Source: Methanomassiliicoccaceae archaeon | Lineage (GTDB): Archaea; Thermoplasmatota; Thermoplasmata; Methanomassiliicoccales; Methanomethylophilaceae | NCBI GenBank assembly: GCA_009780795.1 | Contig: WQZJ01000010.1 | Coordinates: 1-19,004, forward strand | Direction of reading: 5' to 3' | DNA: 19,004 nucleotides | In this document: positions 1 through 7,330 of the stretch, in pieces | Position numbering within the stretch: position 1 is the first letter of the stretch | Layout of the letters: each line of letters begins with the position of its first letter | The notes under the pieces: generated by a model | What the model saw: only the letters and a program-made list of their open reading frames with translations | What the model was told of the DNA's origin: nothing | Databases searched by the model: none | Position numbers and translations under genes: made by a program

Positions 1-822
1 CAGATGTCACAGGGATGCAAGGTCGTACAGATAGACATCGACCGTGTGGAGTTCGATAAGCACAGTCAGACCGCGGTGAACATACTCGCGGATGCGAAGA
101 AGGCGATGCAGCTGATAATATCGCAACTGAAGAGGCCGTCCCCGTCCAAGGCATGGTCGGAGAGGACCGCGGAGCTGAAGAGACGGTGCTCATGCGACAA
201 CATCGGCGATGACAGCGAACCGATATCGCCCAGGCGTGTGATGGCCGAGATCAACAAGATACTGGATGACGATATGATAATAACCACGGACGTGGGCCAA
301 AACCAGATGTGGGCGATGCACAACCTGAAGATCAGGCGCCCAAGGCAGCTGATATCGTCCGGCGGTATGGGAACGATGGGTTTCGGATTCCCTGCGGCGA
401 TGGGCGCGAAGGTCGCCAAACCGGACAAGAACGTCATGGCCATAACCGGTGACGGAGGTCTGTTGATGGTCATACAGGAACTGGCGACCGCGGTCGCGGA
501 GGATATACCGGTGGTGATATGCCTGATGAACAACGGCTGGCTCGGAATGGTGAAGCAGTGGCAGAAGCTGTTCTGGAACGAGAGGTACTCCGGTACCGTG
601 CTGTATAAGTCGAACCCGGACTTCGTGAAACTCGCAGAATCATTCGGTGCGAAGGGCATACGCGTGGAACGCCCCTCCGAGATAGGGGACGCGTTCAAAG
701 AAGCCTTCGCATCCGATAGGGTGTGCCTGGTGGACATCCGTGTGGATCAGGAGGAGGCGGTTCTCCCGATGTTGCCGCCCAACCCGACGCTGCCGATAAT
801 AAAGGGAAAGTGTCCGTTCTGA
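1..822 (+). CDS. ilvB: Acetolactate synthase large subunit, 3' part (5' end outside window)
   Basis: This is the C-terminal half of the thiamine-diphosphate enzyme that condenses two pyruvates (or pyruvate and 2-ketobutyrate) in the first common step of branched-chain amino acid synthesis. The frame is already open at base 1, so the visible ATG at 4 is unlikely to be the true start. About 273 residues remain: the end of the central domain and the whole TPP-binding domain. Visible hallmarks are TDVGQNQMW, SGGMGTMGFGFP, and the TPP motif GDGG (about residues 149-152 from the ATG) closing with NN at 176-177, then NGWLGMVKQWQ and RYSGT, which are typical of AHAS rather than other TPP enzymes. It ends in TGA, with 68 bases to ilvC. 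No small regulatory subunit (ilvN) lies between them; it must be upstream, elsewhere or absent. Confidence 0.95.
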   Translation, partial: QMSQGCKVVQIDIDRVEFDKHSQTAVNILADAKKAMQLIISQLKRPSPSKAWSERTAELKRRCSCDNIGDDSEPISPRRVMAEINKILDDDMIITTDVGQNQMWAMHNLKIRRPRQLISSGGMGTMGFGFPAAMGAKVAKPDKNVMAITGDGGLLMVIQELATAVAEDIPVVICLMNNGWLGMVKQWQKLFWNERYSGTVLYKSNPDFVKLAESFGAKGIRVERPSEIGDAFKEAFASDRVCLVDIRVDQEEAVLPMLPPNPTLPIIKGKCPF

Positions 823-842
823 CGGCTGCCGTTGTGAGAGAT

Positions 843-883
843 AGCTTTTAGTTCTATGAAAGTATGCGTGCGGTAACCAGGTG
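843..883 (+). promoter_or_regulatory. Possible ilvC promoter and ribosome binding site
   Basis: A weak T/A-rich element (AGCTTTTAG, around 843-851) lies about 45 bases before the ilvC ATG, and AGGTG (879-883) sits 7 bases before it as a Shine-Dalgarno sequence. The RBS is convincing. The TATA-like element is only suggestive, since ilvC could simply be co-transcribed with ilvB. Confidence 0.35.
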
Positions 884-890
884 TTAGTAA

Positions 891-1877
891 ATGGACATCT
901 ATCATGATTCGGATGCGGACTTGAATGTTCTCAAAGGCAAGAAGATCGCGGTGCTCGGTTACGGGGCGCAGGGAAGGGCGCAGGCGCTGTGCCTCCACGA
1001 CTCCGGTCTGGACGTAACGGTCGGTGCGAGAAAGGACGGGGCGTCCTGGAACAAAGTGAAGGAAGACGGCCTCAAGGTGGCGGAGATACCAGACGCAGTG
1101 AAAGGTGCGGACGTAGTTATGATGCTCCTCCCGGACGAGGTCCAGCCGGATATATACAAAGAGATGGTGGAGCCCAACATGAAGAAGGGCTCCGCGCTGG
1201 AGTTCGCTCACGGTTTTTCAATCACGTACAAGCTGATAGACCCTCCCGAGGGGATCGACGTGATAATGATGGCCCCCAAATCACCGGGGGACATGGAGAG
1301 GATCGCGTTCCTGGAAGGCTTCGGCGTTCCGGCGCTGATATCGATTCACAGGGATTTTACAGGGAACGCGAAGAGCACGGCACTGGCATTGGCCAAGGGA
1401 ATAGGGTCGACGCGTGCCGGGGTCTTCGAGACATCCTTCGATTTCGAGACCAAATCCGATCTGTTCGGTGAACAAGCAGTACTATGCGGTGGTGTCACGG
1501 CGATGATCAAGGCCGGATACGAGACGCTCAGGGAAGGCGGCTATCCTCCGGAGATAGCATACTTCGAGGTTCTGCATGAGGTGAAGCTCATAGTGGACCT
1601 GATACAGGCCGGCGGTTTCTCCAAGATGTGGCATGTGGTCTCCAACACCGCCGAGTTCGGAGGTCTGTCGAGAAGGGACCGTGTCATAACCGAGGAATCG
1701 AAGAAGGGCATGAGGTCGATACTCGCAGACATAGAGTCCGGACGGTTCAAGGACGAATGGCGCGCGGAGTGGAGGAACGGCCTGAAGGAACTGAAGAGAA
1801 TGGAAGCGGACGATGCGGCGCTCGAACTGGAGACGGTCGGTAAAGATATAAGGGCGCTCTTCGAGAGAAAGAAATGA
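891..1877 (+). CDS. ilvC: Ketol-acid reductoisomerase
   Basis: This enzyme isomerises and reduces 2-acetolactate to 2,3-dihydroxyisovalerate, using Mg2+ and NAD(P)H, as the second common step to valine, leucine and isoleucine. At 328 residues it has the length of the short class I enzymes. The N-terminal Rossmann domain has GYGAQGRAQ at residues 23-31, followed by GARKDGASW, whose Arg/Lys and Ser suit an NADPH-type phosphate-binding loop (inference). HGFSI and MAPKSPG follow. The C-terminal knotted domain carries the metal-binding SDLFGEQAVLCGG and the EVLHEVKLIVDLIQ and SNTAEFG motifs. The ATG at 891 has AGGTG 7 bases upstream and places the Rossmann motif at the usual distance. The stop overlaps the next gene's start (ATGA). 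Confidence 0.96.
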   Translation: MDIYHDSDADLNVLKGKKIAVLGYGAQGRAQALCLHDSGLDVTVGARKDGASWNKVKEDGLKVAEIPDAVKGADVVMMLLPDEVQPDIYKEMVEPNMKKGSALEFAHGFSITYKLIDPPEGIDVIMMAPKSPGDMERIAFLEGFGVPALISIHRDFTGNAKSTALALAKGIGSTRAGVFETSFDFETKSDLFGEQAVLCGGVTAMIKAGYETLREGGYPPEIAYFEVLHEVKLIVDLIQAGGFSKMWHVVSNTAEFGGLSRRDRVITEESKKGMRSILADIESGRFKDEWRAEWRNGLKELKRMEADDAALELETVGKDIRALFERKK

Positions 1878-2248
1878 GCAACCGTATAAAGATAAGGACA
1901 CGGAGCGGCGAATGGACGGCCGAGCTGGATGATTCCGATGTTTCGAACGAGATATGGTTATCGCTGCCGTTCTCCGCGGATATCAACATGCTCGGTTCAC
2001 AGATGTATTTCGAGATGATCCTGGACTCCGAGTCCGTCGGTGATTCGAAGATATTCGAGAAGGGTGACATAGTCCGGTGGCCGTCGGCAGGTGCGATCTG
2101 CATATTTTTCGGTCCGACGCCGCTGAGCACCGACGAGAGGCCCGTAGTATCGTTCCCTATGAAGAGGATCGGTCGTGTGATCGGCGAATGCTCCGACATG
2201 GAATACTCCGGCGACAGGACCAGGATAACGATCGAGCGTTCCTTCTGA
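1874..2248 (+). CDS. Cyclophilin-like fold protein (TM1367/DUF369 type)
   Basis: This small 124-residue protein matches the archaeal/bacterial cyclophilin-like family typified by Thermotoga TM1367. It starts with IKI.T..GEW.AEL, has EIWLSLPFSADINMLG and QMYFEM, then the family signature GDIVRWPSAGAICIFFGPTPLS, and ends with MKRIGRVIGECSDM. The family has a cyclophilin-like beta barrel but no proven peptidyl-prolyl isomerase activity, so its role is unknown. It overlaps the ilvC stop by 4 bases (ATGA), indicating translational coupling. It ends 2 bases from the convergent tldE gene. Placement after ilvC may only reflect operon packing; nothing in the sequence ties it to branched-chain synthesis. 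Confidence 0.85.
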   Translation: MSNRIKIRTRSGEWTAELDDSDVSNEIWLSLPFSADINMLGSQMYFEMILDSESVGDSKIFEKGDIVRWPSAGAICIFFGPTPLSTDERPVVSFPMKRIGRVIGECSDMEYSGDRTRITIERSF

Positions 2249-2250
2249 CG

Positions 2251-3570
2251 TCAGTTCCCCGCCAGTTCGGTGCCGGAGAAGCTCATTGCCGGCACCGTCG
2301 CATGTCCTGTGTTCACAGCGTCCCTGCCTATTAACTCGATATTAGCCAGTGCATCGAACATGTTGCCCATGAGCAGCGCATTGTTGACCGTTTCGGTGAT
2401 CCTCCCGTTCCTTATCAGATGGCCGCATCTGACCTCTAGCCCGAACCTTCCGGTCAGCGGATCCGCCTCCGGCCACGCGAACTTCTCAACCAGTATGCCG
2501 TTGTCCGTTTGTGACACGATATCGTCAAGCGAATATCTTCCCGGCGATACGATGAGGTTCATCGGCTTCACGGAGACCGCCGCGGAGTAGACGTTCTGCG
2601 CGTCCGTCGGATCGCGGCGTATCCCGTTACCGGTGCTCTGACCGATGAAACTGTCATGTATCGACCTTCTGAAGATACCGTTCTCCACAAGGACCTTCTT
2701 CGTCGCCGGTGAGCCCTCGTCGTCGAACTCGGAGCAGAGCGGTCCGGGCACGGTCGGGTCGTCGACGATCGTCAGTATATCTGACGCAACCTTTTCATTC
2801 ATTTTCTCGGTCCAAGGACTTCTTTTGTAAAAGATGTTCTCGCCATTGACAGCTGATCCGACAGATGAGATGATCATGTCGCCCAGCTCGCAGGGAGGCA
2901 GGACCATGGTCATCACCTCCTTTCCGGCGAACGGTTCCGCGGAGGCGGACTCTTTCGCTTTTCTTTCGAGTTCGCCGCCTATCCGCTCCGGGTCCGCCGA
3001 TAAGGACGTTCCGTACAGCGATTCCGTCCCCTCGCCGTTCCTTCTCCCTCTGTGCATGGATGTGAAATGACCGTACATCATCGTTCCGCTGTGCTCGGCA
3101 AGGAGCCCGTTGCTGTTGGCGATCGCCGATCTCACGGACGACAGCCGCAGTATCCCGCGCGGAATCTCGCAGCCGCACGCGCCTATGACGGCAGACAGCA
3201 GGTCCTTAAGCTCACGGTCCGTGATGTTGTCTATCTTTTTGTCAAATATGTCCTTGACGCTCACGGCCGGACGCGAAGGCATGGGATATCCCTTGAAACC
3301 GTCGTTCTTCGGTGAGAACGACGACACCTTGACGGCTGTTTCGGCACATCTCCCGGCGGACGAGGTGTCGTTCAGCGTGGCACACGCCCTTCCGAGCCTG
3401 TTGCCGGAGGCGACCCTCACGGATATCCCGGCGTCCGTCTTCGTCTCGATGTTGCTTATCCTGCTCCCGTCGATGTACGCAGAGCGGGTGACGCTCATTA
3501 TGACGTATGACTCCGCATGATCCGCCTTCGCATGCCTCAGCGCTTCGGCGGCGGCCTCGTTCACGTTCAT
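2251..3570 (-). CDS. pmbA: TldE/PmbA-type peptidase-complex subunit
   Basis: This is the non-zinc partner of the TldD/TldE proteolytic complex. In bacteria the heterodimer degrades unfolded peptides such as CcdA and matures the microcin B17 precursor; archaeal TldD also hydrolyses peptides. It has 439 residues, in the family range. There is no HExxxH motif, as expected for TldE; the equivalent segment reads LPPCELGDMIISS. Other family features are DDEGSPATKKVLVENG, the STGNGIRRDP loop and a C-terminal segment with VRCGHLIRNGRITETV. The ATG at 3570 overlaps the tldD TGA (TGATG). The alternative ATG at 3573 lies too close to the GGAGG that tldD's last glycine codons supply 6 bases before 3570. 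It ends convergently with the cyclophilin-like gene. Confidence 0.92.
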   Translation of the reverse strand: MNVNEAAAEALRHAKADHAESYVIMSVTRSAYIDGSRISNIETKTDAGISVRVASGNRLGRACATLNDTSSAGRCAETAVKVSSFSPKNDGFKGYPMPSRPAVSVKDIFDKKIDNITDRELKDLLSAVIGACGCEIPRGILRLSSVRSAIANSNGLLAEHSGTMMYGHFTSMHRGRRNGEGTESLYGTSLSADPERIGGELERKAKESASAEPFAGKEVMTMVLPPCELGDMIISSVGSAVNGENIFYKRSPWTEKMNEKVASDILTIVDDPTVPGPLCSEFDDEGSPATKKVLVENGIFRRSIHDSFIGQSTGNGIRRDPTDAQNVYSAAVSVKPMNLIVSPGRYSLDDIVSQTDNGILVEKFAWPEADPLTGRFGLEVRCGHLIRNGRITETVNNALLMGNMFDALANIELIGRDAVNTGHATVPAMSFSGTELAGN

Positions 3571-4943
3571 CATCCGCCTCCGATGATGATATTGGACCTG
3601 CAGTACGGACCTCCTGACGAGACGTTCACCCAATCCTCGATGCCCTTTCCGCACATCCCTCCGTCAAAGATGACCTTTTTGGTCGCAGCGTCAACTGTGG
3701 TCAGTATCTCCAGCGCCCTGCCGGTAAGCGTGAACGACCGCAGCATGTCGGTTATCTTACCGTTCTCTATCAGGAATCCCCTGAGGACCTTGGCCTCGAA
3801 CCCTCCTCCCACGGGGTCTTCCATACCGTTGACCATCTTGTCACACAGGACTCCGTACTTAGTGTCAGCAATAAGATCGTCCAGTGTACGGTCGCCCGGG
3901 CCGAAGAAGGTATTGGTCATCCTCGCCCATATCCTTTTTCCGAAGTTCTCGGCCCTTCCGTTACCGGTCGGTCTGACGTTCATGAGGGATGCCGATTCGA
4001 GGGTGTGCATATATCCCTTGTAAATTCCATTCTCTATTATCGCGGTGCGCGACGCAGGGGTACCCTCATCGTCGTACAGTATCGTACCGTGCGCCCCGTC
4101 CACCGTTCCGTCGTCGTACATCGAAACGGCATCGGACGCGACCCGTCTGCCGACGGCGTCCGTGAGGAACGATCTCCTTTTGACGACCTCGTCCGCCTCG
4201 GACGCGTGTCCCATCACCTCATGGGCAAGCAGACCTGATATCATGGGGTCGCTTATCACACACGACGGTCCGTTGGGCGCGCGCTTAGCTTTGAGAGTAA
4301 GCACAGCTTCGCGGGCAGTGCTCCTACCAAGTTCCTCTATGTCTAGGCTCTTTACCAATTCGAAACCCTTCGTCCCGTCCGGTCCGGCGTAGTATCTTTC
4401 CATCCGTCCACCGTCGGACGCGACGCTCATGACCCTGAAACGTGTTCTGACCTCCTCCCACTCAATCTCGGAGCCGACGGAGTTTATCAATATGTTATCG
4501 TTTACCTCGTCGCTGTAACTTCCGATGCGGTTCAGTACCCCGTCAGTGGTCTGCGCCGAGTCCGCATCGAGGACGGCGGAGACCTTCTCCCTCATGTCGA
4601 CATTGTTAGGATGGATCTTCACATTCTGTTTCGCTTTCTTCCTGATGTCCGCGACGTTCAGTTCCATGCTGCCCTTCGGGGCGCCGGTCGCGTTCATGAC
4701 GGCGATCGAGGCGGCCTTCTCCGTCTCATCGTCGCGGAACGACGTGGATGTGTAATATCCCCATCTGCCGCCGATCCATGCGCGCAGGCAGACGCCGCTC
4801 ATGATCTTGTCCGAGAGATGGCGTATGTCGCCGTTCACCGACTGGATACCGATGCTCTTGACCGTCTGCGATCTCGCATCGCAGAACTCGGCACCGAGCC
4901 GTATCATCGTGTCCACCGCCTTCTGAAGAGAGTGGTGCATCAT
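3570..4943 (-). CDS. tldD: TldD zinc metallopeptidase
   Basis: This is the catalytic subunit of the TldD/TldE complex, a cytoplasmic peptidase acting on unfolded or unstructured peptides. The zinc motif HEVMGH (HExxxH) is at residues 241-246. A Cys in GGMCGKG (about residue 431) is the expected third ligand near the C-terminus. DDEGTPASRTAIIENG and RPTGNGRAENFG match the family. At 457 residues the length is normal and the active site looks intact. Two tandem ATGs (4943 and 4940) overlap the upstream peptidase's TGA; a GGTGAT element directly precedes them, so 4940 may be the true start. Its last codons (...ATCGGAGGCGGATGA) double as the Shine-Dalgarno sequence of tldE. Confidence 0.95.
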   Translation of the reverse strand: MMHHSLQKAVDTMIRLGAEFCDARSQTVKSIGIQSVNGDIRHLSDKIMSGVCLRAWIGGRWGYYTSTSFRDDETEKAASIAVMNATGAPKGSMELNVADIRKKAKQNVKIHPNNVDMREKVSAVLDADSAQTTDGVLNRIGSYSDEVNDNILINSVGSEIEWEEVRTRFRVMSVASDGGRMERYYAGPDGTKGFELVKSLDIEELGRSTAREAVLTLKAKRAPNGPSCVISDPMISGLLAHEVMGHASEADEVVKRRSFLTDAVGRRVASDAVSMYDDGTVDGAHGTILYDDEGTPASRTAIIENGIYKGYMHTLESASLMNVRPTGNGRAENFGKRIWARMTNTFFGPGDRTLDDLIADTKYGVLCDKMVNGMEDPVGGGFEAKVLRGFLIENGKITDMLRSFTLTGRALEILTTVDAATKKVIFDGGMCGKGIEDWVNVSSGGPYCRSNIIIGGG

Positions 4944-6013
4944 ATCACCGTCATTTCCTTATCGAAATCCGTCAGCCTTTCCGCGCCGTCGTTCGTTATG
5001 AGGATCGTGTCCTCTATCCTTATTCCTCCGACGCCCGGGATGTATATGCCGGGCTCGGCGGTCACGATCATCCCCTCTTTGAACACGTCCTTCGAGAGAT
5101 GCGAGACCGACGGGCCCTCATGGGCGTTCATCCCCAGCCCGTGACCGAATGAGTGTATGAACCTCCCTCTGAACTCGCTTCCGTCGATGACCTTCCTGGC
5201 GGCGAGATCCGCACTCTTGGCGCGTCCGCCGGCACGCATCTTCTCCATCCCGGCCTCCTGTGCCCTTTTGACGGTTTCGTACGCTCTTATCAGAATGTCA
5301 TCCGGCCTTCCTAGGAACACCGTCCTCGTGAGGTCGGAGCAGTACATCCCGTACCTTGAGCCGAAATCGAACAGCGCCGTATCTCCCCTGCCGAGCGTGC
5401 GCCCGGAAGGACGGTGATGCGGCTCCGCTGCGTTCGGGCCGAACGCTGCGATCGTCTCGAACGCGTTCCCGTCCCCGCCGTCCGCCCTCATACGGGAATC
5501 GATGAGCCAGGCAGCCTCCTTTTCGGTCATGCCCTCCTGTAATATGTCAGGTATGGCGCGTGCGGTCCTTGACGATATGCGGCACGCCTCCCTTATCTCT
5601 GCTATCTCCTTGTCATCCTTCACCGCGGTGACATCCGCTATCTCCTTCGAGACGTCGAACAGCTTCGCATTCGTTATATTTTTGATGTATTCGGAAAAAT
5701 TGTACGTTACCGACCCGCCGGATATCCCGATGCGCCTGCATCCCTTCAGAAGCCCTTCGAGTATCTCCCTCCGCTCCTCGCGCCTCTCGTACACGTGAAC
5801 GTTGCCATTTCCGCTCCTTGCAGTGGTCTCCTCCAGCCGTCCGGTTATGACATCAAGCGAACCGTCCCTGAATATGATCGCCATGGAACCCTCGAACGAG
5901 CCTGAGCGCTGCTCTGTGACATACCAGAAAACAGGGTCCAGGAACGGCATGCCTCCGTTTGCAATGATGACCGCATCCTTCTTTGCCCGGTCCGCTATCC
6001 TTTGAGTTCTCAT
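4940..6013 (-). CDS. M24-family Xaa-Pro dipeptidase/aminopeptidase
   Basis: This metallopeptidase (357 residues) of the pita-bread fold cleaves peptides with proline in the second position; PepQ- or PepP-like specificity cannot be told from sequence. An N-terminal creatinase-type domain (about residues 1-130) precedes the catalytic domain. All five metal ligands are visible: D216 (FDFGSRYG), D227 (CSDLTRT), H291 (HSFGHGLGM), E320 (TAEPGIY) and E334 (GIRIEDT). The ATG at 6013 overlaps the nadX stop (TGATG). A TTG 15 bases further upstream would add only five residues and is less likely. It is coupled to nadX before it and tldD after it, so dipeptidase and TldD/E are probably co-expressed and could act in sequence on peptide fragments (inference). 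Confidence 0.93.
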   Translation of the reverse strand: MRTQRIADRAKKDAVIIANGGMPFLDPVFWYVTEQRSGSFEGSMAIIFRDGSLDVITGRLEETTARSGNGNVHVYERREERREILEGLLKGCRRIGISGGSVTYNFSEYIKNITNAKLFDVSKEIADVTAVKDDKEIAEIREACRISSRTARAIPDILQEGMTEKEAAWLIDSRMRADGGDGNAFETIAAFGPNAAEPHHRPSGRTLGRGDTALFDFGSRYGMYCSDLTRTVFLGRPDDILIRAYETVKRAQEAGMEKMRAGGRAKSADLAARKVIDGSEFRGRFIHSFGHGLGMNAHEGPSVSHLSKDVFKEGMIVTAEPGIYIPGVGGIRIEDTILITNDGAERLTDFDKEMTVI

Positions 6014-6819
6014 CAGATGCCTACCCAATCGTTCCTGATGACTCTCTTCAATGCCGATATCGCCGATAACGCTGCGAGATGACTCGTGGACTGGTTGTTG
6101 AGGTACGGGACGTTGCTCGTTCTCGATACGATCTCGCCGAACTCCCCTTTCACGATGAGCTCGTGCGAATTGGACCGTGTCGCCGGGTCAAGGACTATCT
6201 TCACCTTCGTCCTGTCGAAACCGATGCCCATTATGCTCACAGTGGCCGCGACGTTCACATTCTTCGGGAACAGTTTCACCGCCTCTCTGGCGGTACCTTC
6301 GTATATCACGGTCGGTCTGTCGATCTTGCTGATGTCTATCCCATTATCCTTGAGGTAGGGGACGTCCAATAAACTCTCCGGGTTCTTGGTGGTGGTAAGT
6401 TCCACTTCGTCTATCCGTCCGACGGACGCGGAGCTCAACCCGTCGGTGCCGCACACGGCCCCCGATGGGACGAGTATCCTCGCGCCGGTGTTCCGGGCGG
6501 TCTCGTAGACATTCTTCCTGTAATCGTCATCAGCGAGTGCACTGACGGACATTATCATCATATCGACGCCTCTTCCGACAACTTTAGGGATAAGGTCGCC
6601 GGCGGCAGCCTGGCTGGCCGCCTCTATGACAAGGTCGCAGTGATACAGTTCCGGTTCGATGGAGCGTATGGCCACCGCCTTCTTCAATCTGGATGCGAGG
6701 GCCTCCGCGGCCAGTCCTCTCTGATCCGTGAGATAAATCCTCTTCACTTCCGCCATCTCGTCGGCGGCCTCCGCCAGCTCGCCGCCGATGGACCCGCAAC
6801 CGATGATCGCTAAGCGCAT
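6013..6819 (-). CDS. nadX: L-aspartate dehydrogenase, NAD synthesis
   Basis: This NAD(P)-dependent enzyme oxidises L-aspartate to iminoaspartate, the substrate of quinolinate synthase NadA; it replaces the oxygen-dependent NadB in anaerobes and many archaea. It has 268 residues, normal for NadX. The N-terminal Rossmann motif is GCGSIGG (residues 7-13). VPSGAVCGTDGLSS, FPKNVNVAATVSIMGIG, LDPATRSNSHELIVKGEFG and NNQSTSHLA follow the family pattern closely. The ATG at 6819 puts the GxGxxG immediately at the N-terminus; the frame is open further upstream, but that extension would run over the divergent promoter. It is the first gene of the minus-strand cluster with the M24 peptidase, tldD and tldE. 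nadA and nadC are not in the window. Confidence 0.93.
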   Translation of the reverse strand: MRLAIIGCGSIGGELAEAADEMAEVKRIYLTDQRGLAAEALASRLKKAVAIRSIEPELYHCDLVIEAASQAAAGDLIPKVVGRGVDMMIMSVSALADDDYRKNVYETARNTGARILVPSGAVCGTDGLSSASVGRIDEVELTTTKNPESLLDVPYLKDNGIDISKIDRPTVIYEGTAREAVKLFPKNVNVAATVSIMGIGFDRTKVKIVLDPATRSNSHELIVKGEFGEIVSRTSNVPYLNNQSTSHLAALSAISALKRVIRNDWVGI

Positions 6820-6842
6820 AGCGTCGATTACCGTCCTGCAGG

Positions 6843-6850
6843 TATATAAG
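6843..6850 (-). promoter_or_regulatory. TATA box for the nadX cluster
   Basis: On the minus strand the sequence CTTATATA is a good archaeal TATA box, preceded by a purine-rich BRE-like CGAAACAA. Transcription would start about 25 bases on, near 6821, only a base or two before the nadX ATG, so the transcript is probably leaderless (inference). No Shine-Dalgarno sequence precedes the ATG, which agrees. Confidence 0.65.
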
Positions 6851-6864
6851 TTGTTTCGGACGCG

Positions 6865-6876
6865 AAAATAAATTAA
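6865..6876 (+). promoter_or_regulatory. TATA-like element for archease
   Basis: On the plus strand AAAATAAATTAA, preceded by a GCG-containing stretch, is centred about 26 bases before the archease ATGs (6896/6899). This again suggests a leaderless or very short-leader transcript. It sits back to back with the nadX TATA box. Confidence 0.45.
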
Positions 6877-6898
6877 CGTGATGCGTGTTCTCCGCATG

Positions 6899-7303
6899 AT
6901 GCCGTACGAGACGCTTGAGCACACAGCCGACATACTTGTGAGATGCACCGGAAGGACGATGGAGGAATGCTTCGAGAGCGCAGCATTCGCCCTTTTCGAC
7001 CAGATGGTGAACATCTATACGGTGGGAAGGACAAAGAGATTCTCCTTCGAGGTAGAATCGGACGATATCGAGGGAAGGCTCTATGCGTTCCTGTCAGAAC
7101 TACTCTATATCATGGACGCCGAGTCTGCGGTGCTGTCCTCGTTCACCGTGACGTTCGACGATCGGAAAGTTATATGCGAGGCATACGGTGAGACATTGGA
7201 CACGGGAAGGCACGATCCGAGGACGGAGATAAAGGCGATCACGTACCACATGATGCACGTGGATGAGACGGAACCGTCAGTAACGGTACTTTTCGATGTA
7301 TAG
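6899..7303 (+). CDS. Archease (RtcB tRNA-ligase activator)
   Basis: Archease speeds turnover and guanylylation of the tRNA-splicing and RNA-repair ligase RtcB. The 134-residue protein shows the full family pattern: MPYETLEHTADILVRCTG at the N-terminus, ECFESAAFALFDQM, DDIEGRLYAFLSELLYIMD, GETLDTGRHDPRTEIKAITYH and a C-terminal VTVLFDV. The His/Asp pair in HTAD and the terminal Asp are the expected metal-site residues. Tandem ATGs occur at 6896 and 6899; 6899 gives the standard N-terminus. The stop is TAG, and the frame is then open through nine codons into the next gene's ATG. rtcB is not in the window. Confidence 0.92.
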   Translation: MPYETLEHTADILVRCTGRTMEECFESAAFALFDQMVNIYTVGRTKRFSFEVESDDIEGRLYAFLSELLYIMDAESAVLSSFTVTFDDRKVICEAYGETLDTGRHDPRTEIKAITYHMMHVDETEPSVTVLFDV

Positions 7304-7330
7304 AAATACTCCGATGGCATAGCGGCGGGT

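Noticed and set aside
66..737. Long open frame antisense to ilvB (223 codons)
   Set aside because: It lies opposite a clear TPP-enzyme domain and has no recognisable family features; such frames arise from the codon bias of the real gene.
3574..3654. N-terminal extension of tldE up to 3654
   Set aside because: The extra residues are Arg/His-rich and overlap the tldD C-terminus; the GGAGG-supported ATG at 3570 is far better.
6820..7014. N-terminal extension of nadX up to 7014
   Set aside because: It would run antisense into archease and across the TATA box; the Rossmann motif should sit at the N-terminus, as it does from 6819.
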